Below, in pieces: positions 14,001 through 21,670 of a stretch of 21,696 bases of DNA; positions within the stretch are counted from its first letter, which is position 1; each line of letters opens with the position of its first letter. A model generated the notes under the pieces. That model searched no databases. It had not been told where the DNA came from and saw only the letters and a program-made list of their open reading frames with translations. Source of the stretch: Bacillota bacterium. Its GTDB lineage: Bacteria; Bacillota; Clostridia; Oscillospirales; Ruminococcaceae. The DNA is taken from NCBI GenBank assembly GCA_023458875.1, contig JAEWXO010000030.1:1-21696 (forward strand), in the 5' to 3' direction. Both the position numbers and the translations under genes were made by a program.

Positions 14001-15248
14001 TTAACGCTCAGCTGCAACTGAAAGCATAAGCTTTATTCTGTTTTCCTGATTAACCTTTGTTGCGCCTGCGTCATAGTCAATAGTACATATATTTGACTTC
14101 GGATATATTTCGCGAACACGTCTTATTACGCCCTTGCCCACTATATGATTAGGCATACATCCAAACGGCTGACAGCAGATTATATTGTTTACACCACTGT
14201 CTATAAGCTCCATCATTTCTGCCGGAAGAAGCCATCCTTCTCCCATTTTGACACCGCTGCTTATTACCTTCATACCGAGACTTTTTGTTTTTGAAAAAGG
14301 AAGCGGTTTATCAAAGCAGTCAAACTGACTGAGAGTTTTAAGCATTATTTTTTCAAGGCTCTGTATGTTTTTAACAGAAAGCTTGCTGAATGCAACTGTT
14401 CCTGCATTTTCTCCGTATAAATTTTTATCGTCCATTCCTATGCTTAAGCTGTACATTGCAAATCCGAGAATCCCCGGAATAATAACTTCACACTCGTGAT
14501 CCATCAGAAATTCCTGAAGATGATTATTGCCGAAGCGAGCGTATTTTACATATAATTCACCGACAATACCGACCTTGACTTTATTTTTTTTATGAACCGG
14601 TATCTTACTGAAATCAGTTGCAATTGCAAGAAAATTTTTACTTATGGCTGAATTGCTTAATCCCTTATTAGCCTTGAACTGGCGTATTATTTCCTTATGC
14701 CATTTATCAAGTACTCTTTCACAGCAGTTTTCCTTCTTTTCATACGGTTTTGTCTGATTATACAGAAGCATCAGGAAGTCACCGTAAAGCCATGACATAA
14801 GGCCTTTTACAAACATAGGCAGTGTTACCTTGAACCCGGTGTATTTTTCTATTCCGCCAAAATTTATGGAGATTACCGGGACAAATCCAAGACCTGCCTG
14901 CTTCAGTGCTCTTCTTAGCAGGTGAACATAATTTGACGCTCTGCATCCGCCACCTGTCTGATACAGCATAAGGGCTGTTTTGTGTATATCATAATCACCT
15001 GATAATAACGCATACATCAGCTGACCGACAACTATTATTCCCGGATAACATGTATCATTATGTACATACTTTAAACCCGTTTCAATAACATCCTGGCCCT
15101 CATAATCAAGAAGTTCCAGATTGTAACCGTACATAATAAAAACTTCACGCATAAGACCGAAATGTAGCGGCAATGCGTTCGGAATAAGGATTTTATATTC
15201 GTCTCTCATTTCTTTTGTAAAATCAATATAATCTGGTTTAAATTTCAT
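14001..15248 (-). CDS. 2-hydroxyacyl-CoA dehydratase / activase-related iron-sulfur protein
   Basis: A 415-aa protein matching the C-terminal (COG3581-like) half of the large acyl-CoA dehydratase activase-related proteins of Clostridia. Conserved cysteines suited to a 4Fe-4S cluster are in NDTCYPGIIVVGQ, TGGGCRASNY and CCQPFGCMPNHIVGKG. It lacks the ASKHA ATPase domain that would activate it, so a partner encoded elsewhere may supply electrons. The true substrate of this subfamily is unknown; it is not a typical HgdA or HgdB subunit. The ATG at 15248 is chosen for its GAGGAG site; a longer frame to 15278 has none. It appears to be a single-gene unit with its own terminator. Confidence 0.8.
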   Translation of the reverse strand: MKFKPDYIDFTKEMRDEYKILIPNALPLHFGLMREVFIMYGYNLELLDYEGQDVIETGLKYVHNDTCYPGIIVVGQLMYALLSGDYDIHKTALMLYQTGGGCRASNYVHLLRRALKQAGLGFVPVISINFGGIEKYTGFKVTLPMFVKGLMSWLYGDFLMLLYNQTKPYEKKENCCERVLDKWHKEIIRQFKANKGLSNSAISKNFLAIATDFSKIPVHKKNKVKVGIVGELYVKYARFGNNHLQEFLMDHECEVIIPGILGFAMYSLSIGMDDKNLYGENAGTVAFSKLSVKNIQSLEKIMLKTLSQFDCFDKPLPFSKTKSLGMKVISSGVKMGEGWLLPAEMMELIDSGVNNIICCQPFGCMPNHIVGKGVIRRVREIYPKSNICTIDYDAGATKVNQENRIKLMLSVAAER

Positions 15249-15413
15249 CTTTCTTCTCCTCGTTTTTATATATTTCATTTATGAAATTTATTTCGCAATT
15301 AGTTATATTATAAAATATAAAAACGAAAACGTCAATGCCTATTTTTAATATCCGTAAGAAATGAGTCTGTGTTTACCTTTGACTTGAATTTTAAAATTTA
15401 TTTCTAAGAATCT

Positions 15414-16202
15414 TTATCCGCATATTGAAAAGCAGTGATCCAGAGGCCCGTTACCTTTACCAAGATCAAGCATTGCTCCCAGCGCCCCTGAAATATATTC
15501 TTTTGCGTTTTGAATACTTTCGGAAAGAGAAATCTCCTTTGCAAGATTGCATGCAATTGCTGTTGATAGTGTGCAGCCTGTTCCGTGTGTATTTGGATTG
15601 TCAATTCGTTTGCCGTTGAACCAGAACGACTCTTTATTATTTATATACAGAAAATCATTTGCATCGTTAAGGTTATGACCGCCTTTTATAAGTATGGCAC
15701 CACTGTAAAATTCTGAAATAAGTTCTGCGGCTTTAATAATATCATCGACATTTTCTATCTTTATGCCGCTTAATACCTCTGCTTCGGGTATATTCGGAGT
15801 TATAACGGATGCAAGGGGAATAAGCTCTTTGATAAGGCACTCTATTGCATCATCCTTCAGAAGTCTGTGACCGCTTGTAGATACCATTACCGGATCAACA
15901 ACTATTTTCTGAGCGTTATATTGTCTGAGCTTTTGTGTAATGATTTTTATGATCGGTACAGATGAAACCATTCCAACCTTGACAGCATCAGGGAAAATGT
16001 CTTCGAAAACACAGTCAAGCTGTGCACTGACCATTTCGGGAGTGCATTCTGAAATAGCCTTTACTCCTGTCGTATTCTGTGCAACTACCGCTGTAATTAC
16101 TCCTTCGGCAAACATTTTGTGTGCGGTAATTGTCTTGAAATCTGCTGACATTCCGGCACCGCCGCTGCAGTCTGTTCCTGCAATTGATAGTATTTTTTTC
16201 AT
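15414..16202 (-). CDS. thiD: Hydroxymethylpyrimidine / phosphomethylpyrimidine kinase
   Basis: This 262-aa ribokinase-fold kinase phosphorylates HMP and HMP-P to HMP-PP for thiamine synthesis. It opens with ILSIAGTDCSGGAGMSADFK, the substrate-binding start of ThiD, followed by VVDPVMVSTSGHRLL and the anion-hole/catalytic NTHGTGCTLSTAIA near the C-terminus. The ATG at 16202 is preferred over one five codons upstream because AGGAA sits eight bases before it. It begins 11 bases after the thiE stop and is the last gene of thiM-thiE-thiD. Confidence 0.94.
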   Translation of the reverse strand: MKKILSIAGTDCSGGAGMSADFKTITAHKMFAEGVITAVVAQNTTGVKAISECTPEMVSAQLDCVFEDIFPDAVKVGMVSSVPIIKIITQKLRQYNAQKIVVDPVMVSTSGHRLLKDDAIECLIKELIPLASVITPNIPEAEVLSGIKIENVDDIIKAAELISEFYSGAILIKGGHNLNDANDFLYINNKESFWFNGKRIDNPNTHGTGCTLSTAIACNLAKEISLSESIQNAKEYISGALGAMLDLGKGNGPLDHCFSICG

Positions 16203-16213
16203 TTTATAATTCC

Positions 16214-16849
16214 TCACTTGATTTCATTAAATGCCTTTACAAGCTCTCCGGCTGCGGCTGTTATATCCTTTTGGGCTGCTACAGCCGAAACAACAGCAAA
16301 TCCGTCTATTCCTGTATTTTTAAAAAATTCTGCTCTTTCTTTATTTATTCCGCCTATTACGACAATAGGTATATCTACAGCGCTTCTAATTGATTTCAGC
16401 GTTTCTATTGTAACAGGACGTGCATCCGTTTTTGTACCGGTAGGGAACATTGCACCGACTCCGAGATAATCTGCTCCTTCAGACGCTGCCTTTACTGCTT
16501 CGTCAACTGTTGATGCTGATACGCCTATTATTTTATCGTTTCCTATTATTTTTCTTACCGCGTCAACAGGCAAATCACTTTGTCCTACATGAACACCGTC
16601 AGCATTTATTGCCGCGGCAATATCAGCACGGTCATTAATAATAAGAGGTACGTTGTATTTGTCTGTAATTTTTTTAACATTAATGGCTGTATGGTAAAAT
16701 TCAAGCGATGAGCAGTTCTTTTCGCGTATCTGTACAACAGTGCAGCCGCCCTTTACAGCAAGCTCAACGCATTCCTCCACAGTGTCGGTACTCATAAAGT
16801 CCTGATCTGTACAGAGATAAAGAGTATAGTCAATATTATTTTTGTTCAA
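16214..16849 (-). CDS. thiE: Thiamine-phosphate synthase
   Basis: This 211-aa TIM-barrel enzyme joins HMP-PP and thiazole phosphate to give thiamine phosphate. Signatures in order: VVQIREKNCS, LIINDRADIAAAINADGVHV, GQSDLP, GVGAMFPTGTKTDA (pyrophosphate loop) and VVIGGINKERA. The start is a TTG at 16847-16849 that lies inside the end of thiM (14-base overlap), with GGGGAG upstream, implying translational coupling. The first ATG in frame lies too far inside the barrel's first strand. Confidence 0.94.
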   Translation of the reverse strand: MNKNNIDYTLYLCTDQDFMSTDTVEECVELAVKGGCTVVQIREKNCSSLEFYHTAINVKKITDKYNVPLIINDRADIAAAINADGVHVGQSDLPVDAVRKIIGNDKIIGVSASTVDEAVKAASEGADYLGVGAMFPTGTKTDARPVTIETLKSIRSAVDIPIVVIGGINKERAEFFKNTGIDGFAVVSAVAAQKDITAAAGELVKAFNEIK

Positions 16850-17648
16850 TTTTAAGCATCTCCCCGATAATATCTGAATTCAGCAGACTAAGTGAATCGA
16901 TTATAGAGCTGCGGAAGCTCCCTGTTCCTGATGTACCGGATTCTGCATAAGCAAGCTCTCCGGCAATTCCCATTGATGCAATACCTGCAGCTGCCGCTGT
17001 AAAATAATCATTATCCGTTGCTCCGGCAAATGCCCCTATCAGGGCAGTAGTCATACATCCCGTACCGGTAACCTGTGAAAGCATCTGATGGCCGTTTAAT
17101 ATTTTTACAGTCTGACTGCCGTCTGTAATGACATCGGCCTTTCCTGTAACAGCAGTTATACATTTATATTTTGAAGAAACCTGTGCTGCGATTTCTTCAC
17201 TGTTATAATTCTGTGATTCCGGTGAAGCATCAACACCTTTGGTTTTTGAATCAATTCCTGCAATAAAAGCAATTTCTGAAAGATTTCCTTTCAGGACTGT
17301 TACCTGAACCTGCTCAAGAATTTTGCCGACAGTCTGATTGCGGAACGGAGATGCTCCTGCACCGACAGGATCAAAAATAACAGGTATTCCGAGCTTGTTT
17401 GCTGTTTTCCCCGAAGCAATCATTGATTCTACTGTGCGTTCATTAAGAGTGCCAATATTAATTACAAGAGAAGATGATATAGAAGTAATATCACTTGCCT
17501 CCATAATTGAATCGGCCATTACAGGCGAAGCACCAATAGCCAGAATAGCATTTGCACAATCATTTACTGTAACATAGTTAGTTATGTTATGTACAAGCGG
17601 CGATCCGGCTTTTACATTTTCAAGAAGTGTTATTATTTTTTTCTTCAT
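16836..17648 (-). CDS. thiM: Hydroxyethylthiazole kinase
   Basis: This 270-aa enzyme phosphorylates salvaged 4-methyl-5-hydroxyethylthiazole. Motifs: PLVHNITNYVTVNDCANAIL near residue 17, IGASPVMADS, VIFDPVGAGAS and the catalytic VTGTGCMTTAL. AAAGGACA lies before the ATG. First gene of a salvage operon: no thiC, thiG or thiazole-synthesis genes are here, so the operon makes thiamine phosphate from imported or recycled pieces. Confidence 0.94.
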   Translation of the reverse strand: MKKKIITLLENVKAGSPLVHNITNYVTVNDCANAILAIGASPVMADSIMEASDITSISSSLVINIGTLNERTVESMIASGKTANKLGIPVIFDPVGAGASPFRNQTVGKILEQVQVTVLKGNLSEIAFIAGIDSKTKGVDASPESQNYNSEEIAAQVSSKYKCITAVTGKADVITDGSQTVKILNGHQMLSQVTGTGCMTTALIGAFAGATDNDYFTAAAAGIASMGIAGELAYAESGTSGTGSFRSSIIDSLSLLNSDIIGEMLKIEQK

Positions 17649-17684
17649 AAATAAATGTCCTTTCCTACAAAGTATATAGTATTT

Positions 17685-17693
17685 ATTATAACA
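17685..17693 (-). promoter_or_regulatory. Extended -10 promoter of thiM-thiE-thiD
   Basis: On the minus strand TG-T-TATAAT (TATAAT at 17685-17690) gives an extended -10 with no good -35. Transcription would start about 30 bases before the thiM ATG. That leader is too short to hold a TPP riboswitch. Confidence 0.6.
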
Positions 17694-17752
17694 TATTTTA
17701 AACTAAATTTGCTATCTAAGTAAAAAAAATTAAAAAAATATTTTATTACAGA

Positions 17753-17781
17753 TGTACATTTAAAAAGTAATATGGTATAAT
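17753..17781 (+). promoter_or_regulatory. mgtE promoter
   Basis: TGTACA (17753-17758), 17-base spacer, TATAAT (17776-17781). The predicted start leaves a leader of about 255 bases before mgtE. Confidence 0.75.
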
Positions 17782-17812
17782 ATAAATATGTTCGTTTAAA
17801 AATAGCTGAAAG

Positions 17813-18017
17813 TCGAGGTGAGTTAAGTGGATGCAGGAGGGAATAGCAGCACGAGCCGAAGTAGAAAGTGTTCGTACTGCTTTAAAATTATATTGGAAAT
17901 TACAAATCTGTATATAGTTAACTCATATCTCGGATTGTATAGAATTAAATAAGCCATACGGACATTAATTATTTATCGGTTTCGTGTTTTTAGACCTGAA
18001 CCCTGATTTTTTTATTT
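17813..18017 (+). promoter_or_regulatory. Structured mgtE leader with attenuator-like hairpin (possible riboswitch)
   Basis: A long-range stem closes the domain: CGAG (17814-17817) with CTCG (17929-17932) and GAGTTAA (17820-17826) with TTAACTC (17918-17924). Inside, AGCAG-C-ACGA (17845-17854) pairs with TCGT-A-CTGCT (17872-17881) around a 17-base loop. Downstream, GGTTT (17978-17982) can pair with GAACC (17998-18002) just before a run of seven Ts (18007-18013), 16 bases before the GGAGGAAG site. That is the layout of a ligand-sensing domain plus a transcription terminator. It lacks the conserved blocks of the M-box Mg2+ riboswitch, so the class is unknown to me. Confidence 0.55.
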
Positions 18018-18043
18018 TAAATTAAAATTTCGGAGGAAGATTT

Positions 18044-19414
18044 ATGCAAAACGAAACTATCACATTAGAGCAGATTATTGAACTGCTTGAACAAAAAAAA
18101 TATTCAGAATTACATTCAATCATATCTTCTGCAGAGCCACAGGATATTGCAGAATTTTTCGAAAATCTTACAAAGGAACAGTACCCTGTTTTGTTCCGTA
18201 TTTTACCTAAAGAAATGGCTACCGAGGTTTTTGTTGAGCTTGATGCAGAACAGCAGCAGCATCTTATTGAGCTTTTCAGTGATGTTGAGCTAAAGGAAGT
18301 TCTTGACGACCTGTTCATCGATGACACGGTTGATATTATAGAGGAGATGCCCGCAACAGTCGTTAAACGTATTCTTGCAAACTCAACCCCAGCCAGCCGT
18401 AAGTCAATCAATGAATTGCTAAAATACCCTGATGACAGTGCAGGAAGTATGATGACAACCGAATATGTCTGCCTTAAAAAACAAATGACTGTTGATCAGG
18501 CATTTGCATTCATAAGAAAGGTTGCCATTGAAAAGGAAACAATTTATACATGTTATGTAACTGATGAAAACAGAAAGCTTATCGGGCTTGTCATGGTAGC
18601 TACTCTTCTGATATCAGACAGAGAAGCAAAGATCGAAGAAATAATGGACGGGCATGTTATAAGCGTTACAACCCTTGAGTATAGGGAAACGGTAACTCAG
18701 ATAATAGGAAAATATGATTTTCTCGCCTTGCCTGTTGTAGATGCTGAAAACCGTCTCGTTGGTATAATTACAGTCGATGATGCTATCGATGCAATTCATG
18801 ATGAAGCCGAAGAAGACTTTGCAAAAATGGCCGCTATGATACCGGCTGAAAAGCCTTATTTAAAAACATCTGCCGTAAACATATGGAAAATGCGTATTCC
18901 ATGGCTTATGCTTTTAATGATATCAGCTACATTTACAGGAATGATTTTATCGTCTTTTGAAAAAGCACTCTCCGCACAGCTTGTTCTTACAGCATACATT
19001 CCTATGCTGATGGGTACCGGAGGAAATTCAGGAAGTCAGTCCTCCGTTACAATAATACGCGGTATTTCCCTTGGTGAAATAGAATTCAGAGATATACCAA
19101 AGGTCTTGTGGAAAGAATGCAGAGTTGCTTTATTATGCGGAATTTCTCTTGCTATTGTGTCCTTCATCAGAATAATGCTTATTGATAAAATGCTGCTTGG
19201 CGTTGATATTTCATTTATGGTTGCACTTGTAATATGCCTTACTCTTTGTATAACTATATGCTGTGCAAAGCTTATGGGCTGTCTGCTTCCGTTAGTCGCT
19301 AAAAAACTGGGCTTTGACCCTGCAGTTATGGCAAGCCCTTTTATTTCAACAATTGTTGATACTGTCACACTTCTTGTATATATGGAGCTTGCAACAATGC
19401 TTCTTCATATTTAG
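18044..19414 (+). CDS. mgtE: Magnesium transporter MgtE
   Basis: A 456-aa Mg2+ channel. The N-terminal helical domain (residues about 10-125) is acidic (FFENLTKEQYPVLFRILPKE). Two CBS domains follow (about 130-255: DSAGSMMTTEYVCL, then IMDGHVISV and FLALPVVDAENRLVGIITVDDAID). Five transmembrane helices run from about 285 to 456. The pore region has GTGGNSGSQSS and the C-terminal helix DPAVMASPFISTIVDT with the conserved Mg2+ aspartate. Mg2+ binding between the N and CBS domains closes the pore in studied homologues. GGAGGAAG precedes the ATG. Single-gene unit, likely controlled by the structured leader. Confidence 0.95.
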   Translation: MQNETITLEQIIELLEQKKYSELHSIISSAEPQDIAEFFENLTKEQYPVLFRILPKEMATEVFVELDAEQQQHLIELFSDVELKEVLDDLFIDDTVDIIEEMPATVVKRILANSTPASRKSINELLKYPDDSAGSMMTTEYVCLKKQMTVDQAFAFIRKVAIEKETIYTCYVTDENRKLIGLVMVATLLISDREAKIEEIMDGHVISVTTLEYRETVTQIIGKYDFLALPVVDAENRLVGIITVDDAIDAIHDEAEEDFAKMAAMIPAEKPYLKTSAVNIWKMRIPWLMLLMISATFTGMILSSFEKALSAQLVLTAYIPMLMGTGGNSGSQSSVTIIRGISLGEIEFRDIPKVLWKECRVALLCGISLAIVSFIRIMLIDKMLLGVDISFMVALVICLTLCITICCAKLMGCLLPLVAKKLGFDPAVMASPFISTIVDTVTLLVYMELATMLLHI

Positions 19415-19497
19415 AATTTTAATGCTGCAATACGATTCAGATCCAAAAAACAGAAGCAATATGTACTTATATAAATGATACAGATTACAAAAAATGA

Positions 19498-19524
19498 GAG
19501 AAGTGTGAATAACGCTTCTCTTTT
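19498..19524 (+). terminator. mgtE terminator
   Basis: GAGAAGTG pairs with CGCTTCTC, followed by TTTT, about 80 bases after the stop. Confidence 0.8.
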
Positions 19525-19533
19525 CTTATGTCA

Positions 19534-19626
19534 GAAAGGAATTCAGATTTTACCCCCTAACTCTGCAATCAATAACCTTGTTGGGATAATGCCAGATATG
19601 GACAACGATATGGTTGCCATCGAGTA
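19534..19626 (+). pseudogene. Unrecognised C-terminal gene remnant
   Basis: An open frame with no start reads IQILPPNSAINNLVGIMPDM and then DNDMVAIE before a TAA. It follows the mgtE terminator directly and has no ribosome site. It looks like the end of a lost gene; family not recognised. Confidence 0.3.
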
Positions 19627-19670
19627 ACATTTTGTCGGAAAGCCTGATATAATGAATTAACAGGAGGTAA

Positions 19671-19763
19671 GTGAGCGAAATTTCATGGGGGCTCCTTCCA
19701 AATAGACTCCATGCCCTTGTACGCAGGTCGTTTTACATATTCGAGGGGGTGAAAATATGTTAG
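19671..19763 (+). CDS. Small ORF (30 aa) coupled to the next ORF
   Basis: AGGAGGTAA directly precedes a GTG start. The peptide begins MSEISWGLLPNRLHALVRRS and is basic with a hydrophobic tail. Its stop overlaps the next start (ATGTTAG), the arrangement used for translational coupling. A TATAAT lies at 19648-19653 but without a good -35. The CATGG (19695-19699) and CCATG (19719-19723) inside it can form a hairpin, so the segment may be structured RNA instead. Function unknown. Confidence 0.4.
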   Translation: MSEISWGLLPNRLHALVRRSFYIFEGVKIC

Positions 19764-19933
19764 ACGAAAAGAGATACGATTATAACAAAGAAACGCATAA
19801 GGGTGTTGACAGTGCTGATGAACTTGCAATTATTCTTGCACTTCGAAAGGGTGAAAAGCTTGTGATTGACAGAAACGGGCATATTTACGACAGCACGGGT
19901 AGATGGATTGCGGATGGGATGAAGAAAAGTTAG
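19757..19933 (+). CDS. Small hypothetical protein (58 aa)
   Basis: The strong site GAGGGGGTG lies about seven bases before the ATG. The protein begins MLDEKRYDYNKETHKGVDSA, has a helical middle (ELAIILALRKGEKLV), and ends with IDRNGHIYDSTGRWIADGMK, a compact beta-turn pattern. No membrane or signal segment and no catalytic motif. Codon use looks coding. Overlaps the preceding 30-aa ORF. Not recognised; small proteins like this often occur in accessory islands. Confidence 0.6.
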   Translation: MLDEKRYDYNKETHKGVDSADELAIILALRKGEKLVIDRNGHIYDSTGRWIADGMKKS

Positions 19934-19964
19934 TAAAAAATTTACAAAATATCCGGTTTTTAAA

Positions 19965-19993
19965 TTGCAATATTACAGGGAATATGATACAAT
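19965..19993 (+). promoter_or_regulatory. Promoter ahead of a hairpin and a truncated gene
   Basis: TTGCAA (19965-19970), 17-base spacer, TACAAT (19988-19993). Only about 10 bases follow before the terminator-like hairpin at 20004. Confidence 0.5.
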
Positions 19994-20003
19994 ACACAAA
20001 AGT

Positions 20004-20047
20004 AAGTCGTAAAAGTAGGCATAAGCTTTTACGGCTTAATTTGTTTT
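20004..20047 (+). terminator. Terminator-like hairpin immediately after a promoter
   Basis: A 12-bp stem, AAGTCGTAAAAG (20004-20015) with CTTTTACGGCTT (20026-20037), followed by AATTTGTTTTT. It may end the preceding small operon or act as an attenuator for the next gene. Confidence 0.7.
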
Positions 20048-20095
20048 TATAGAAATTATAATAAACTTGTTATTATAATTAAGGATGTATAGTTA

Positions 20096-20221
20096 ATGCC
20101 AAATATTGAACGTTATCAACAATCAATTGCTGCGGAATTTGAAACTCAAAAAAACAGGGTTCGTTTTTTCATATACGACTCACATTGGGGTGACGATGGA
20201 AGATACAAAGAAATACTTTAA
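20096..20221 (+). pseudogene. N-terminal stub of a DUF6602-like gene
   Basis: A 41-codon ORF with a good start (AAGGATG about 9 bases upstream). Its sequence, ERYQQSIAAEFETQKNRVRF followed by DSHWGDDGRYKEIL, resembles the opening of DUF6602-type proteins (H-W-G-E/D-D-G-R-Y-K-E), found in accessory and defence-type regions. The frame then stops at TAA and nothing of the remaining domain follows; the next ~140 bases are AT-rich and non-coding. A truncated gene is the simplest reading. Confidence 0.5.
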
Positions 20222-20361
20222 GGAGGAGCATACCCCACCACCCCAATACCTCAATTTACATAATAAAAAACTTTATTATCACTGATATTCTAAAAACATC
20301 CATTTATATCAGCCCAAAATATGTATTTCCACATATTATACTATAAAAAATTAATATATTA

Positions 20362-20390
20362 TTGACAAAACGTATAATATGTGATATAAT
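20362..20390 (+). promoter_or_regulatory. Consensus promoter of the 305-aa gene
   Basis: Perfect TTGACA (20362-20367), 17-base spacer, perfect TATAAT (20385-20390). ACGTAT at about 20370 and ATACGT at about 20406 flank the -10 and start region as an inverted pair, a possible operator. The strongest promoter in the window. Confidence 0.85.
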
Positions 20391-20471
20391 AACATTATAA
20401 AAAATACGTATAAGACAGAATTTATCATTTTTGGATATAAGGATTATTAAACAGTGAATGGAGGGATTGGG

Positions 20472-21389
20472 GTGGATAACATAATACCTGTAATTGAACA
20501 GATGGCACAGAAATATAATCAGCTTTATCTTACACCTGAGCAGGGGATATCAGGTACAGGATTATATTCGGATATAGTACATTACGGTAAAACACCGCCA
20601 GAGGTATTGAAAAAAATACAAAATGGATTAAGTGGTTTTGAATGCAGCAAACACGACAGGCTTTTTACTGAAATTACGCCTGCCGGTAAGGTAGAAATTT
20701 TATATATCTATAACGAATCGGATTTTGAACGCTTTCTTCAGATTATGGCATACAGATGTGAACCGGTGCGTATTCCTGACAGGATCGAAACCGCAGAGAT
20801 TGACGGAATAACTAACTGGAGAAAAATAGAAGAATATATGAATAACTATGTATCCGCTGGCGGCGATTCTGTTATGCTGGGCTCGGAGCTTAAAAAATTT
20901 ACGGAAAACAGAAGGAATTATCAGGACACGCTTATTGTTATAAAGCGTTCTGATTACAGTGGTATTACTTATGAAAAGTCCGGATACCCACAGCTTCTCT
21001 GGAATGATATTTCTATGAAGATAAAGATATATTATGCATGTACACATTACGTATGCCGAAAAATGTATGGCGGATGTAAAAATATTATCTGGAATGAGAT
21101 CATTGCTGACTGTATGGGATTGTTATTTGCATTAAACAAATATGATGTGTCGTTGGCAAAAAAGTTTTTAGGCGTTTCAAAACGAGGATATGATAATCGT
21201 GGGCGCCTTATAAATTATTGCAGTGAAACCGGAAGTGACCTTGATGAACTTGCAGTTAAGATTTCAACCGTTATAGATAAGATGTCTGTACAGGTTAAAA
21301 AACTGATTACAAGTGGTATAACAGATTACTACGATATACTTTTTAAGCTTCAGGAGAAAATGGAATCATATCTTGATATTATTAAATAA
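20472..21389 (+). CDS. Conserved-looking hypothetical protein (305 aa)
   Basis: I do not recognise a characterised family. The protein opens DNIIPVIEQMAQKYNQLYLT, then PEQGISGTGLYSDIVHYGKT. Residues 188-216 hold YACTHYVC followed by WNEIIADCMGL, which resembles the helix pair of a zinc peptidase (HExxH, then a downstream E-x-x-A-D) but has YA where HE would be expected. It has no signal peptide or membrane segment and is therefore cytosolic. The C-terminal third is helical. The GTG at 20472 is preferred because GGAGGG lies at the correct distance; a GTG at 20454 has no ribosome site. A perfect consensus promoter suggests strong expression when not repressed. Downstream hairpin at 21421. Confidence 0.7.
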   Translation: MDNIIPVIEQMAQKYNQLYLTPEQGISGTGLYSDIVHYGKTPPEVLKKIQNGLSGFECSKHDRLFTEITPAGKVEILYIYNESDFERFLQIMAYRCEPVRIPDRIETAEIDGITNWRKIEEYMNNYVSAGGDSVMLGSELKKFTENRRNYQDTLIVIKRSDYSGITYEKSGYPQLLWNDISMKIKIYYACTHYVCRKMYGGCKNIIWNEIIADCMGLLFALNKYDVSLAKKFLGVSKRGYDNRGRLINYCSETGSDLDELAVKISTVIDKMSVQVKKLITSGITDYYDILFKLQEKMESYLDIIK

Positions 21390-21420
21390 AAAAAGGCTTT
21401 AAAAAGCTTAAGAAACATGA

Positions 21421-21448
21421 GGGCGGAATCTTATAGGGTTCCGTCCTT
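21421..21448 (+). terminator. Weak terminator hairpin after the 305-aa gene
   Basis: GGGCGGAA pairs with TTCCGTCC; only TT follows before A-rich sequence, so termination may be inefficient. Confidence 0.5.
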
Positions 21449-21509
21449 AAAAATATGCAGAATCAGATCTTTTTTTGTTATAATTACATATAACATGATT
21501 AAATTATAA

Positions 21510-21543
21510 ATACTTACAAAATACACTTGTATTTTGTAAGTAT
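21510..21543. repeat. 34-bp near-perfect palindrome
   Basis: ATACTTACAAAATACA and TGTATTTTGTAAGTAT form perfect 16-bp arms around CT. No T-run follows. Could be an operator, a recombination site or a hairpin in the RNA; it lies 18 bases before a promoter. Confidence 0.8.
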
Positions 21544-21561
21544 ATTTGTTGGTATTATTAA

Positions 21562-21590
21562 TTGGCAAAATAATCGATAAATGGTATAAT
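21562..21590 (+). promoter_or_regulatory. Promoter 1 for a gene beyond the window
   Basis: TTGGCA (21562-21567), 17-base spacer, TATAAT (21585-21590). Confidence 0.65.
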
Positions 21591-21641
21591 AGTTATTGTA
21601 ATATTACAACCTAAATCCGCAAAATTCATAAATCAAAAACC

Positions 21642-21670
21642 TTTCGCAAACGTCGAAAATATGGTATAAT
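21642..21670 (+). promoter_or_regulatory. Promoter 2 for a gene beyond the window
   Basis: TTTCGC (21642-21647), 17-base spacer, TATAAT (21665-21670). Shares ATGGTATAATAG with promoter 1, so the two look like tandem or duplicated promoters. Confidence 0.5.

Noticed and set aside
17649..17760. TPP riboswitch before thiM
   Set aside because: No CUGAGA block in the minus-strand leader and the predicted leader is too short.
17813..17932. M-box or lysine riboswitch in the mgtE leader
   Set aside because: The GCCGAAG and AGGTGAG pieces recall these classes, but the M-box GACGCCAAUGGGU block and the lysine ACUGUC/GGAG-CUAUC blocks are missing.
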